Assembly: GCF_003173595.1 (NCBI RefSeq)
Contig: NZ_QGNZ01000002.1
Location: forward strand, 434,001 to 498,000
Length of the DNA: 64,000 nucleotides
Source of the DNA: Pedobacter yonginensis
GTDB lineage: Bacteria; Bacteroidota; Bacteroidia; Sphingobacteriales; Sphingobacteriaceae
Direction: 5' to 3'
In this document: positions 55,597-64,000 of the stretch, one piece after another
How positions within the stretch are numbered: the first letter of the stretch is position 1
Layout of the letters: every line of letters begins with the position of its first letter
The notes under the pieces: generated by a model
What the model was told of the DNA's origin: nothing
What the model saw: only the letters and a program-made list of their open reading frames with translations
The model's database searches: none
Position numbers and translations under genes: made by a program

Positions 55597-57387
55597 ATGA
55601 AAACTAATTTAAAACTTATTATAAGCGGACTTTTTATTACCGCAACCATCTTCTCAATATCTTCTTGCAAGAAATTTTTAGAAGTAGAACCCATCTCATC
55701 TTTCGGTAACGACTATGTTTTTAGTAACGTTACAAATGCACAAAAAGCACTTTTGGGTGTGTACTCATCGCTCGGTGGCGATCAAGGCTATGGCATCCGC
55801 TTAAGCATGTATTATCCTTATGATAACGACGAAATGATGGGACAGGGCGGAACACCATATCCTGACAATGAAAGAAGAGATATTGCCCATTACAATGTAC
55901 AACCAGCAAATACACAATTGGCTGGACCATTTAATCAACTCTATGTTGGTATCGAAAGAGCAAACATCTGTATTGATAATATTCCAAAAATGGAAGCTTA
56001 CACCAATGGAAGTGCCGCTGATCAAAAGGAATTGAGAAGATTATACGGAGAGGCTTTGGCTTTGAGAGCTCAGTTCTATTTCGAAGTGGTTAGAAACTGG
56101 GGCGATGTTCCAGCTCAATTTACTTCATCTATTAACGTATCAGACCCTTACAATTCGAGAACCGATAGAGATACCATTTACAACCGCATCATTAAAGATT
56201 TAGCTGTAGCAGCCCCACTTGTGCCTTGGCGTACAGAATCCTCGGTAACAAGTGATAGAATGAGTCAGGGTGCAATTAGAGCCCTGAGAGCCAGATATGC
56301 CTTATTCCGTGGTGGTTATGCTTTGAGAAGAGATAGAACGATGAGGCGCAATGCAGATTACAGAACATTTTATCAAATTGCGAAAGATGAGTGTGCAATT
56401 ATTATGGCAAGAGCAGACCACAAACTTAACCCAAGTTTTCAGTCGGTTTTTAAAGATGGTATCAATGCCCATAAATTCGAAGCTAATGGAGAAGTTTTAT
56501 GGGAAGTGGGTATGACTGGCGGAAGCTCTGGTGTTGGAGATAGCAAATTAGGATATTATAATGGTCCAAGACAATTTACCGCTGCAACACCCAGCACCGC
56601 TGCTGTTGGTAACGCTGCATTAACGATTTTACCCACTTATTTTTATGCCTTTGATGCAAATGATAGAAGACGTGATGTTACCTGTGCGCCTTACGATATT
56701 AACCTGGATATGACTTTACGCCCACGTACATTGGTAACCATGCTTGATGGAAAATTTAGAAGAGATTGGCAAATACCGGCAGTTACCACAAGTGCGGCGC
56801 AGTATTTCGGTGTAAACTGGCCAGTTATACGTTATTCGGATGTTTTATTGATGTTTGCCGAAGCTGATAACGAGTTAAGTGGCGCGCCAACCGCCGCAGC
56901 AAAAGCAGCTTTTGAGCAAGTTCGTACTCGTGGTTTTGGAGGCAATGCTGCACTCATCGGAACTACACCTTCAGATTATACGGGTTTCTTTAATGCAATT
57001 GTGAAAGAACGTCAATTAGAATTTGGAGGAGAGGGAATTCGAAAATATGATTTAATCAGATGGAATTTATTAGCCTCGAAAATTGCAGAAACTAGGGCAA
57101 ACTTAGCACTGATGGCCGCAAAAGCTGCGCCTTACAATAATTTACCTGCAACCATGTATTACACTCCTAACCAACCTACGGTGGTTTGGCTGAATTCATT
57201 TTATGCTCCATCGCCTACAGCACCTGCTGGTTCGGCAAGTGTTGCCTGGAATGCCACAACAATTAATACAACCCTATTAACGTATTATTCAATTGCATTT
57301 ACGCCCAATAAAAGCGAGTTGTTGCCACTACCTCAATCGGTTATTGATGCCAACCCTAATCTTGGCGGGCAATGGTATGGTTATTAG
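55597..57387 (+). CDS. SusD/RagB-type glycan-binding lipoprotein
   Basis: The 596-residue lipoprotein (lipid site Cys24 in FSISSCKKFLEVEP) forms the lid over the SusC barrel and binds the glycan. The TPR-like core (RRLYGEALALRAQFYFEVVRNWGDVP, IRALRARYALFRGGYAL, VIRYSDVLLMFAEADNEL, IVKERQLEFGGEGIRKYDLIRWN) is typical. It starts 18 bases after susC. A terminator lies between it and the pectinesterase gene. Confidence 0.95.
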   Translation: MKTNLKLIISGLFITATIFSISSCKKFLEVEPISSFGNDYVFSNVTNAQKALLGVYSSLGGDQGYGIRLSMYYPYDNDEMMGQGGTPYPDNERRDIAHYNVQPANTQLAGPFNQLYVGIERANICIDNIPKMEAYTNGSAADQKELRRLYGEALALRAQFYFEVVRNWGDVPAQFTSSINVSDPYNSRTDRDTIYNRIIKDLAVAAPLVPWRTESSVTSDRMSQGAIRALRARYALFRGGYALRRDRTMRRNADYRTFYQIAKDECAIIMARADHKLNPSFQSVFKDGINAHKFEANGEVLWEVGMTGGSSGVGDSKLGYYNGPRQFTAATPSTAAVGNAALTILPTYFYAFDANDRRRDVTCAPYDINLDMTLRPRTLVTMLDGKFRRDWQIPAVTTSAAQYFGVNWPVIRYSDVLLMFAEADNELSGAPTAAAKAAFEQVRTRGFGGNAALIGTTPSDYTGFFNAIVKERQLEFGGEGIRKYDLIRWNLLASKIAETRANLALMAAKAAPYNNLPATMYYTPNQPTVVWLNSFYAPSPTAPAGSASVAWNATTINTTLLTYYSIAFTPNKSELLPLPQSVIDANPNLGGQWYGY

Positions 57388-57412
57388 TGGGAATTTAAAT
57401 TTATAAAATATC

Positions 57413-57440
57413 AGGGGCGATGTAATTATCGCCCTTTTTT
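57413..57440 (+). terminator. Intrinsic terminator after susD
   Basis: GGGCGAT (57415-57421) and ATCGCCC (57428-57434) pair perfectly around six bases and run into six T residues. The pectinesterase ATG lies 41 bases on, so it may be read from leaky termination, giving less enzyme than SusCD. Confidence 0.8.
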
Positions 57441-57480
57441 CATTCAAGAAATTAATAAATTGCCTCATAACTGAAAAGGT

Positions 57481-58497
57481 ATGTTAGTTAAAAAAAGATC
57501 ATTTGCAATTTGGACGTTCACGTTATTTCTACTGGTTCAACTCAACAATACCCGTGCTCAAAGCAACATTTACCCTTCAGAAATTACCGTATCCAAGGAT
57601 GGAGCGGGAAACTACCAAACTATACAGGAAGCGGTTAATTCGATAAGGGATTTGGGCGAGAAAGAGGTTAAAATTATCATCAAAAAGGGCATCTATCGAG
57701 AAAAACTCATTATTCCTTCTTGGAAAACTAAAATCAAATTAATTGGAGAAAGCAACGAAAACACCATCATAAGCTTTGGAGATTTCTCTGGTAAAAAAAA
57801 TGCAACTGGGCAAGATGCTTTCGGTACAATTAAATTTTCTACTTATACCTCCTTTACGCTTTTAGTTGCGGGGGATGACATTACACTCGAAAATTTAACC
57901 ATTGTAAATGATGCAGGGTCTGTTGGACAGGCTGTTGCGTTACACGTAGAAGGCGATCGCTTTGTAGCGAAAAATTGTGCTATTTTAGGTCATCAAGACA
58001 CCCTCTATGGCGCTTCGGAAAGTAGCCGACAACTGTACACCAACTGCTATATTGAAGGTACTACCGACTTTATTTTTGGGAAAGCTACCATGGTGTTTAA
58101 AAATTGCCTGATTAAAAGTTTAAGCAATTCTTACATTACTGCTGCGGCAACCTCTTCCAGACAGAAATTTGGATTCGTTTTTTTTAATTGTACATTAATT
58201 GCCGATAGCAGTGTTACTAAAGTTTATCTGGGCAGGCCATGGCGACCCTATGCCAAAACCGTTTTTATTAACTGTGAGCTTGGCAAACACATTGCCCCTG
58301 AAGGTTGGAATCCTTGGAAGGGTGATGCCATGTTTCTTGACAAGGATAGAACAGCATATTATGCCGAATACCAGAGCAAAGGCTTAGGCGCTTCTGCGAA
58401 AAAGCGTGTGCCATGGTCTAAACAGTTAACTGCTAGGCAGGCAAGGGTTTATACAGTACAAAATATCTTAAAAGGGCTGGATGATTGGAAGCCCTAG
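57481..58497 (+). CDS. Secreted pectinesterase (CE8)
   Basis: Pectin methylesterase removes methyl groups from homogalacturonan so lyases and hydrolases can act. The 338-residue protein has a signal peptide (FAIWTFTLFLLVQLNNTRAQ) and a right-handed beta-helix. Active-site residues are in place: Gln150 (GQAVALHVEGDRF), Asp173 (GHQDTLYG), Asp196 (GTTDFIFGKA) and Arg252 (YLGRPWRPYAKT). The C terminus (NILKGLDDWKP) is repeated, out of gene context, 188 bases downstream. It follows susCD across a terminator, giving the locus its pectin assignment. Confidence 0.95.
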   Translation: MLVKKRSFAIWTFTLFLLVQLNNTRAQSNIYPSEITVSKDGAGNYQTIQEAVNSIRDLGEKEVKIIIKKGIYREKLIIPSWKTKIKLIGESNENTIISFGDFSGKKNATGQDAFGTIKFSTYTSFTLLVAGDDITLENLTIVNDAGSVGQAVALHVEGDRFVAKNCAILGHQDTLYGASESSRQLYTNCYIEGTTDFIFGKATMVFKNCLIKSLSNSYITAAATSSRQKFGFVFFNCTLIADSSVTKVYLGRPWRPYAKTVFINCELGKHIAPEGWNPWKGDAMFLDKDRTAYYAEYQSKGLGASAKKRVPWSKQLTARQARVYTVQNILKGLDDWKP

Positions 58498-58631
58498 ATT
58501 TTAAAAAGGGGACGCGTCATAAATCAATTGACCTTGAAGCCTGATGTTTCGTTGATTTAATCATAGATTTTATTTTAGGATTGAAAATCCCTAGCTCGAA
58601 AGTCGGGATTGCAAATCCCGACTAACAAGTA
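58447..58631. repeat. Tandem repeat unit 1 (pectinesterase 3' end plus downstream palindrome)
   Basis: This unit begins inside the last 16 codons of the pectinesterase gene and runs through ATTTTAAAAAGGGGACGCG to a palindrome at 58602-58622 (GTCGGGATT-GCA-AATCCCGAC) and ACTAACAAGTA. It is repeated twice more downstream. Confidence 0.85.
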
Positions 58632-58633
58632 AT

Positions 58634-58820
58634 GATTTACACCGCTCAAAATATCTTGAAAGGGCTGGATGATTGGAAGCCTCAAATTTTAAAAAGGGGA
58701 CGCGTCATAAATCAATCTGACCTTGAAGCCTGACGTTTTATTGGTTTAATCATAAGTTTTATTTTAGGATTGAAAATCCCTAGCTCGAAAGTCGGGATTG
58801 CAAATCCCGACTAACAAGTA
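58634..58820. repeat. Tandem repeat unit 2, with remnant of a second pectinesterase 3' end
   Basis: About 188 bases after unit 1 the same sequence recurs, including codons for YTAQNILKGLDDWKP with silent differences from the gene (for example TTA to TTG, CCC to CCT) and no stop at the matching place. The palindrome lies at 58791-58811. The silent changes suggest an old duplication or remains of a paralogous gene. Confidence 0.85.
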
Positions 58821-58823
58821 ACC

Positions 58824-58961
58824 TTAGATTTTAAAAAGAAGACGTGTCATAAATCAATCTGACCTTGAAGCCTGATTTTTTAATAGATTAGTCATAGGTT
58901 TTATCTAAGGATTGCAAATCCCTAGCTCGAAAATCGGGATTGCAAATCCCGACTAACAAGT
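58824..58961. repeat. Tandem repeat unit 3 (shortened)
   Basis: This copy lacks the coding part and starts at TTAGATTTTAAAAAGAAGAC; it is more diverged, with the palindrome at 58933-58953 reduced by one end pair. It ends ACTAACAAGT like the others. Confidence 0.8.
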
Positions 58962-59105
58962 TTAATATCAAAGATCTCTCTATTCCGCCGCACTCTAGGG
59001 GATAGAACGGATTGCTGATGCGTCCAAAATCCCCACGAGCAAATACCATCTGCTACAAAGCCACCAAAACCTTTTTGATTCATCATATACCCTACCGAAT
59101 CTTTT
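58962..59105. other. Rest of the convergent gap before gapN
   Basis: No recognised gene. Read leftward, 59086-58922 is an open frame of 54 codons containing GGFVADGICSWGFWTHQ, which has a protein-like look but continues into repeat unit 3; it may be a gene fragment. No terminator for gapN is obvious. Confidence 0.4.
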
Positions 59106-60731
59106 CTAGAATATATATTTCGTGCTTAAAAAATTAGAGTCGTTTGCGCCGACGATTTCATTTAACAACTTCTTGTTGTTATCTGTAAGTTTTGTTGCAA
59201 CTAATGACCTGATGGAGAAAGATCGCAATGCATCTACAACAGAAAGCGTACCTTCGGCACTATCCTTACGACCTGTAAACGGAAACACATCGGGCCCTCG
59301 CTGGCATTGGCAATTGATGTTAACACGGCTTACTTGATTCACCAAAGGATCAATAAGGGATGAAATCACAGCAGCGTTATTGCTAAAAATACTCACTTGC
59401 TGTCCGTGTGGCGAGCCAATTAAATACTCTATCGGTTCTTCCAAATCATCAAATGGAACAACTGGAATTACGGGCCCAAATTGTTCTTCTCGATACAACT
59501 TCATGTTGCTCGTTACCGGATAAATTACAGCTGGATAAACGAAGGTTTCTAATGTTTGCCCACCATTTTCGTTCACCACTTTTGCACCGTGGCTAAGCGC
59601 ATCATCTATACATTCCTTTAAATATTCTGGTTTATTGAGTTCGGGAAGTGGCGTTAAGCTAACCCCCTTTTCCCATGGCATACCGAATTTTAACTTCTCA
59701 ACTTCTGCGGATAAGCGCTTTAAAAACTCCTGCGCCAAACTGCGGTGCACATGTACAATTTTAATCGCGGTGCAACGCTGTCCGTTAAACGAGAGCGATC
59801 CTAAAACGGTTTCGGAAACGGCCAAATCCAAATCGGCATCTTTCGTAATAATCGCTGCGTTTTTAGCATCCAAACCCAAAATTGCACGTAAGCGGTTAAC
59901 TTTTGGGTGTAATTTCTTCAGCTCGTTGGCTACCTTGCTCGATCCAATAAGTGTTAAAACATTAATTTTTCCCGACTTCATTAAACCTGGTACAATTGTG
60001 TTTCCACGTCCATAAATCGTGTTTACCACCCCTTTTGGGAAACTAGAACGGAAAGCCTCAAGCAATGGATAGTGCAGTAATGTTCCATGTTTAGGCGGTT
60101 TGAATAAGAGGGTGTTGCCCATAATTAAGGCAGGAATTAAGGTAGTGAAGGTTTCGTTTAAAGGGTAGTTAAATGGCCCCATACAAAGCACCACCCCAAG
60201 TGGCGAACGACGAACCTGAGCCACAATTCCCTGCTCCATCTCAAAACGAGATGACTGGCGATCGATGTCCTTCAAGGCATCGATTGTTGCATAAATATAT
60301 TCTATCGTTCTATCGAATTCTTTTATCGAATCTGCATGTGATTTACCAATTTCCCACATGATGAGCTTGGCAACAATTTCCTTTTGCTCAAGCATTTTAT
60401 GCGTAAAATTTTCTACGCAGGTAATTCTATCGGCAACGCTCATGGTAGGCCATTGCCCACGTCCATTATCGTAAGCCGCCACCGCAGCATTTAACGCTTC
60501 GGTAGATTCTTTTTCGGTGCACACCGGAAAACTCCCAATTCGCTTTCGTTTTAAGCCATCAGCAGTTTTGATACATACGGGAGAGAAAACTTCATTAAAT
60601 GGGCCATCCCAGGTTTTCATTTCCCCATTGGAAAGAAATTCCCTTTGATTGATTTCTTCTTTAAGCCTAAACTCATCTGGAATTTGGCTTTCTTCAACGA
60701 AAATATTTTCGAGGTTTAAGGGTGTGCTCAA
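59106..60731 (-). CDS. gapN: NADP-dependent non-phosphorylating glyceraldehyde-3-phosphate dehydrogenase (ALDH family)
   Basis: GapN oxidises glyceraldehyde-3-phosphate directly to 3-phosphoglycerate with NADPH formation. The 541-residue protein has the ALDH order: RSPLGVVLCMGPFNYPLNE, FKPPKHGTLLHYPLLEAF, VLTLIGSSKVANELKK and the catalytic Cys in SFNGQRCTAIKIV. The usual ELGGKN block with the general-base Glu reads LGLDAKN. It lies 116 bases downstream of exuT, on the same strand. In this locus it would consume the triose phosphate from KDPG cleavage; another aldehyde substrate cannot be excluded. Confidence 0.85.
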   Translation of the reverse strand: MSTPLNLENIFVEESQIPDEFRLKEEINQREFLSNGEMKTWDGPFNEVFSPVCIKTADGLKRKRIGSFPVCTEKESTEALNAAVAAYDNGRGQWPTMSVADRITCVENFTHKMLEQKEIVAKLIMWEIGKSHADSIKEFDRTIEYIYATIDALKDIDRQSSRFEMEQGIVAQVRRSPLGVVLCMGPFNYPLNETFTTLIPALIMGNTLLFKPPKHGTLLHYPLLEAFRSSFPKGVVNTIYGRGNTIVPGLMKSGKINVLTLIGSSKVANELKKLHPKVNRLRAILGLDAKNAAIITKDADLDLAVSETVLGSLSFNGQRCTAIKIVHVHRSLAQEFLKRLSAEVEKLKFGMPWEKGVSLTPLPELNKPEYLKECIDDALSHGAKVVNENGGQTLETFVYPAVIYPVTSNMKLYREEQFGPVIPVVPFDDLEEPIEYLIGSPHGQQVSIFSNNAAVISSLIDPLVNQVSRVNINCQCQRGPDVFPFTGRKDSAEGTLSVVDALRSFSIRSLVATKLTDNNKKLLNEIVGANDSNFLSTKYIF

Positions 60732-60847
60732 TTTTGGTTCGTTTGTAAGGTTTGTTTATTCTGTAAATCTATGGTTTTAGTATAGATTAAAATTGAATTA
60801 ATTTAAATTTGAAAATTTGCCCAGTGCATAAACGCGATGCAGTTGTC

Positions 60848-62287
60848 TTATTTTAGCTCGATAACTTTATATTTTGGAACGAGGGTTTTCATTACCGTCC
60901 ATCCGATTAAATAGCATACGGCACAAATGGAAAAGATGATAAAATAACCGGCTTCCTCGCCTTTGAAACCCATGAATATGATTTTGTTTTTTCCGGTGTA
61001 ATCGAACAGTAAGCCCGAGCCTTTATTGATGATGAAGGAGCCAAGCCCTCCTGCCATACCGCCGATACCTGTAATGGTTGCGATTGCTTTTTTAGGAAAC
61101 ATATCGCCAACTGTAGAAAATATATTAGCCGACCACGCTTGATGCGCTGCTCCTGCAATACCGATAATAATTACCGGAATCCAGTAGGTAATGTGTCCTA
61201 AAGGTTGTGCGGCAAGTGCCAACAAAGGGAAAAACGCAAAAATGAGCATCGCCCGCATTCTACCTTCATATGGGTTCATTCCTTTTTTATCAACGAAATA
61301 AGTTGGTAACCAACCCCCAATAATAGACAATAGTGTGATCATATAAAGCACAAATAGTGGCAATGCACTTTGGGTAGAATCCATTCCGTAAACGGATTTT
61401 AGGTAAGCTGGGGTCCAGAATAGAAAGAACCACCATACCCCATCCGTCATAAACTTACCAAAGGCAAAAGCCCAGGTTTGTTTGTATTTGAAGCAATCGA
61501 TAAAGGAAACTTTTTCTTTGGTTTCTTCAACGTAGGTTGCTAATTTCCGATCGTTAATTACATCTTGCTGAATATAAGCCAATTCCTCAGCACTAACTCG
61601 TTTATGCAACTCTGGTTTGTTGTAAACGAAAACCCATAGTCCCATCCATACAAAGCCCAATGCACCAATTATAATGAACGACATTTCCCAACCGTATGCC
61701 TTGGCAATAAATGGAATTGTTATCGGAGCTGCCAGTGCCCCTACGGTTGCCCCTGCATTAAAAATACTCGTTGCAAACGCCCGATCTTTCTTTGGGAAAT
61801 ATTCTGCAGTGGCTTTAATGGCAGCCGGAAAGTTTCCAGCTTCGCCAACCGCCAACACGAAACGAGCGAAAATAAATAAGGTTACACTTACCGAAACCAC
61901 CATTCCTGTATTGTTAATGCCAGCGATGATTTCTTTTGCACCCTCAAAACCTACAAGCCAGTTTCCGCTAATGATGCCAGCCGTTGCAATACCACAAAAA
62001 GCGTGTAAACAAGCGCCAACTGACCATACACCAATGGCCCACAAAAAGCCCTTCTTTGTATCTAATTTGTCAACCAATCTGCCTGCAAAAAGCATCGATA
62101 TGGCATAAAAGATTGAGAATAATGCGGTAATATTTCCATAGTCGTTATTATCCCAATGGAATTCTGGCTTGATAAAATCCGTCCAGGTTAGAGAAAGTAC
62201 CTGTCTATCTAAATAATTAATTGTAGTGGCAAGAAACAATAGTAAACATATCGTCCACCTGTATTTGCTTGGTCTGGTTTGGTTCAT
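60848..62287 (-). CDS. exuT: Hexuronate transporter, MFS (ACS family, ExuT-like)
   Basis: The 479-residue protein has twelve membrane segments and the anion:cation symporter signature (RWTICLLLFLATTINYLDRQVLSLTW), with FARFVLAVGEAGNFPAAIKATAEYFPKKDRAFATSIFNAGATVGAL as in ExuT/UxuT. It should bring galacturonate or glucuronate across the inner membrane. It lies 22 bases after the aldolase gene, in a kdgK-eda-exuT operon, which supports the hexuronate assignment. Confidence 0.88.
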   Translation of the reverse strand: MNQTRPSKYRWTICLLLFLATTINYLDRQVLSLTWTDFIKPEFHWDNNDYGNITALFSIFYAISMLFAGRLVDKLDTKKGFLWAIGVWSVGACLHAFCGIATAGIISGNWLVGFEGAKEIIAGINNTGMVVSVSVTLFIFARFVLAVGEAGNFPAAIKATAEYFPKKDRAFATSIFNAGATVGALAAPITIPFIAKAYGWEMSFIIIGALGFVWMGLWVFVYNKPELHKRVSAEELAYIQQDVINDRKLATYVEETKEKVSFIDCFKYKQTWAFAFGKFMTDGVWWFFLFWTPAYLKSVYGMDSTQSALPLFVLYMITLLSIIGGWLPTYFVDKKGMNPYEGRMRAMLIFAFFPLLALAAQPLGHITYWIPVIIIGIAGAAHQAWSANIFSTVGDMFPKKAIATITGIGGMAGGLGSFIINKGSGLLFDYTGKNKIIFMGFKGEEAGYFIIFSICAVCYLIGWTVMKTLVPKYKVIELK

Positions 62288-62309
62288 TTGGTTAGGGGTG
62301 TTTTGGATT

Positions 62310-62972
62310 TTATTTACTTTGCTTAATTAAATCAAGCGCCAGTTTTGTGTTGTCAAATAACTCTTCGTATAAACCTTTGCTCATAACGTCTTTACTGATG
62401 AGTTTACTGCCCATGCCCACGGCACAAACACCGGCTTTAAACCAGGTTTTCAAATTGTCGGCATCAATTTCTACTCCGCCTGTTGGCATAAACAGTTGGC
62501 CTGCAAACAAATCTTTTATAGAAGAAATAAACTCTGGACCTAAAATATTAGCGGGAAATATTTTGATAAGCATAGCTTTGTATTCTTGCGCAACGCTGAT
62601 TTCGGTTGGCGTCATACAGCCAGGAATCCAAAGCATACCGATTTTATTCGCAATTTCTGCAACTGCCGGATTTACGATTGGAGCAACAATAAAATCCGTT
62701 CCTGCATCTATAAAAGCATGTGCATCTGCGGGTGTTTTAATGGTGCCTATACCCAAATAAAGATCGGGCATTTCGGCATCGCGAATTTCTTTTAGTTTTT
62801 TAAAGTTTGGTAAAGCAGATTTTCCGCGGTTGGTATATTCAAAAACCCGCACCCCTGCCTCATACAGCGTGCGCAAGATTTCAATACTTCCTGCTTCGCT
62901 ATCTTGGTAGAAGAGCGGTAGCATGCCTTGCTCTAAAATGGCATCTAAAATTTTATGCTTGTTGCTGATCAT
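62310..62972 (-). CDS. eda: 2-keto-3-deoxy-6-phosphogluconate aldolase (KDPG/KHG aldolase)
   Basis: The enzyme cleaves KDPG to pyruvate and glyceraldehyde-3-phosphate. The 220-residue TIM-barrel protein shows GVRVFEYTNRGKSAL, LYLGIGTIKTPADAHAFIDAGTDFIVAPIVN, PGCMTPTEISVA and the Schiff-base lysine in LIKIFPANILGPEFI, then LFMPTGGVEIDADNL. Its ATG overlaps the TGA of the kinase gene by four bases, so the two consecutive steps are translationally coupled. Confidence 0.93.
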   Translation of the reverse strand: MISNKHKILDAILEQGMLPLFYQDSEAGSIEILRTLYEAGVRVFEYTNRGKSALPNFKKLKEIRDAEMPDLYLGIGTIKTPADAHAFIDAGTDFIVAPIVNPAVAEIANKIGMLWIPGCMTPTEISVAQEYKAMLIKIFPANILGPEFISSIKDLFAGQLFMPTGGVEIDADNLKTWFKAGVCAVGMGSKLISKDVMSKGLYEELFDNTKLALDLIKQSK

Positions 62973-64000
62973 CTTATTATTCGTTTTTCTATATCGGCCA
63001 CCGTACTTGTAGTGGCATCGCTTGGAATGTATAATTTATCGTAGGCTGCTGCGGTAGCAAAGTTTAGCGTTTCATGAACTGATAATTGATTGTAAAAACC
63101 ATAAATTAATCCGGCCATAAAACAATCGCCACTGCCCACCTTATCTAGAATTTTTTCTGAAACATATTCTTCAGAAACCGTTAATTCGTTATTGGCGTAA
63201 AGTGTTGTGTAATACCTAATTCCATTACCATGATCAAACCGAAAGGTATTGGCAACCGCTTTGCACGAGGTAAACAAACTTAATATTTCTTTAGAGGTAT
63301 CTGTTGCTTGTTGCAGTAACGTTTCCTTTGCATAACCTTCAGTGGGTTTTAAATCATCGTGGAGCGCTGTACCCAACATTTTGTTTGCCGCCCAAACATT
63401 GCCCATAATCAAATTACAATATTTGGCCAATTCTGGCAGAACATCAATAGGCTCTTTGCCATATTTCCAGAGTTTGGAACGGTAGTTTAAGTCTAAGGAA
63501 ATGGTGATGTTTTTAGTGCTCGCCGCCTTCAATGCTTCCAAACACACATCGGCAAGGGATTGATTTATTGCTGGGCAAATGGCACTAAAATGGAACCAAG
63601 TAACCCCTTCAAAAACTTCATCCCAGTTAATTTGTCCAACTTCCAGTTGGGCATAGGCCGAATTTGAACGATCGTAAATTACACCTGCATTTTTTAAATC
63701 CTTTCCCTTTGGCAAATAATATAAACCCAAGCGCTCGCCATGATAAACCATAGCAGAGGTATCTATATTTTTTTTGTCTAGATGATCTACAATTTCATCT
63801 GTTATCGAATTTTTGGGCACAGCAGATAGATAAGCCGATGGCACCTCCCATAGGGCTAAAGCAGTAGCTACATTTAGCTCTGCACCACCAATATAAAAGG
63901 GCAGCTTGTTTTCTTTTAACCATTGGCCATCCATATCGGGGCAAATGCGTAAAAGTAGTTCGCCAAAGCTTAAAACTTTTTCTCCTTCTTTTAATGAAGC
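62969..64000 (-). CDS. kdgK: 2-keto-3-deoxygluconate kinase (PfkB family), 5' end outside window
   Basis: The frame stays open to the right edge, giving at least 344 residues; the visible beginning (EGEKVLSFGELLLRICPDMDGQW) is typical of the first strand of PfkB sugar kinases, so only a few N-terminal residues are missing. Other blocks are YIGGAELNVATALALW, SLDLNYRSKLWKYG and the ATP/catalytic motif DKVGSGDCFMAGLIYGF with the base Asp. KDG kinase is inferred from the coupling to KDPG aldolase. An ATG at 63934 is internal and not the start. Confidence 0.87.
   Translation of the reverse strand, partial: ASLKEGEKVLSFGELLLRICPDMDGQWLKENKLPFYIGGAELNVATALALWEVPSAYLSAVPKNSITDEIVDHLDKKNIDTSAMVYHGERLGLYYLPKGKDLKNAGVIYDRSNSAYAQLEVGQINWDEVFEGVTWFHFSAICPAINQSLADVCLEALKAASTKNITISLDLNYRSKLWKYGKEPIDVLPELAKYCNLIMGNVWAANKMLGTALHDDLKPTEGYAKETLLQQATDTSKEILSLFTSCKAVANTFRFDHGNGIRYYTTLYANNELTVSEEYVSEKILDKVGSGDCFMAGLIYGFYNQLSVHETLNFATAAAYDKLYIPSDATTSTVADIEKRIIR

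Noticed and set aside
58922..59086. 54-codon leftward frame with GGFVADGICSWGFWTHQ
   Set aside because: It looks protein-like at its start but ends in repeat DNA and I cannot match it to a family; possibly a gene fragment.

Overview
The window is a piece of a Bacteroidota chromosome, most likely from the family Sphingobacteriaceae (Pedobacter-like). The evidence is a SusC/SusD pair, a DUF4270 lipoprotein, a short Bacteroidota-type glycogen/starch synthase next to panC, promoters of the form TTTG-N19/20-TAnnTTTG, general lack of Shine-Dalgarno sequences, and AT-rich intergenic DNA full of short palindromes. I see no rRNA, tRNA, CRISPR array, prophage or complete insertion sequence.

Region by region: 1-2.2 kb has the tail of a family 3 glycoside hydrolase, a small acidic protein, a secreted thioredoxin-like protein and a TatD hydrolase. 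2.2-9.3 kb has tcdA and a two-gene AddAB-like helicase-nuclease. 9.4-17.7 kb has an acetyltransferase, a VOC protein, pdhB, a DUF1801 pseudogene, tex, an MscS channel and the pnuC-nadR NAD salvage pair. 17.8-18.4 kb holds an intact DUF2442 gene behind a broken DUF4160 gene. 18.9-24.2 kb is the translation cluster rplM-rpsI-rpsB-tsf, nagA, pyrH, frr. 24.5-29.4 kb is infB-nusA-rimP, read leftward. 29.5-34 kb has a lipoprotein, a holin-like protein, an acyl-CoA dehydrogenase, a flippase-like protein, panD and panC. 34.2-40.6 kb has the short glycogen synthase, a DUF4270 lipoprotein, glmS and aspS. 40.7-51 kb has an ECF sigma/anti-sigma/adhesin/thioredoxin group, TerC, a Pr6Pr protein, bestrophin, an MHS-type transporter and an rRNA methyltransferase.

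The right end (51-64 kb) is an accessory locus for pectin and hexuronate use. A LacI-type regulator is divergent from susC-susD-pectinesterase. Facing these is a set with gapN, the hexuronate transporter exuT, KDPG aldolase and KDG kinase. Together they suggest outer-membrane capture and de-methylation of pectin, uptake of hexuronates, then 2-keto-3-deoxygluconate -> KDPG -> pyruvate + glyceraldehyde-3-phosphate, with gapN taking the triose phosphate to 3-phosphoglycerate and NADPH.

Most of the window is ordinary. The parts worth a second look are regulatory or non-coding: a terminator-like hairpin in the rimP-nusA-infB leader, three phased AACGTT sites between lacI and susC, a tandem array copying the 3' end of the pectinesterase gene, a ~280 bp nested palindrome at 41.24-41.52 kb, two families of REP-like palindromes (several as inverted doublets), a perfect Shine-Dalgarno before rpsB, and two decayed small genes. 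I did not find a convincing new multi-gene system.
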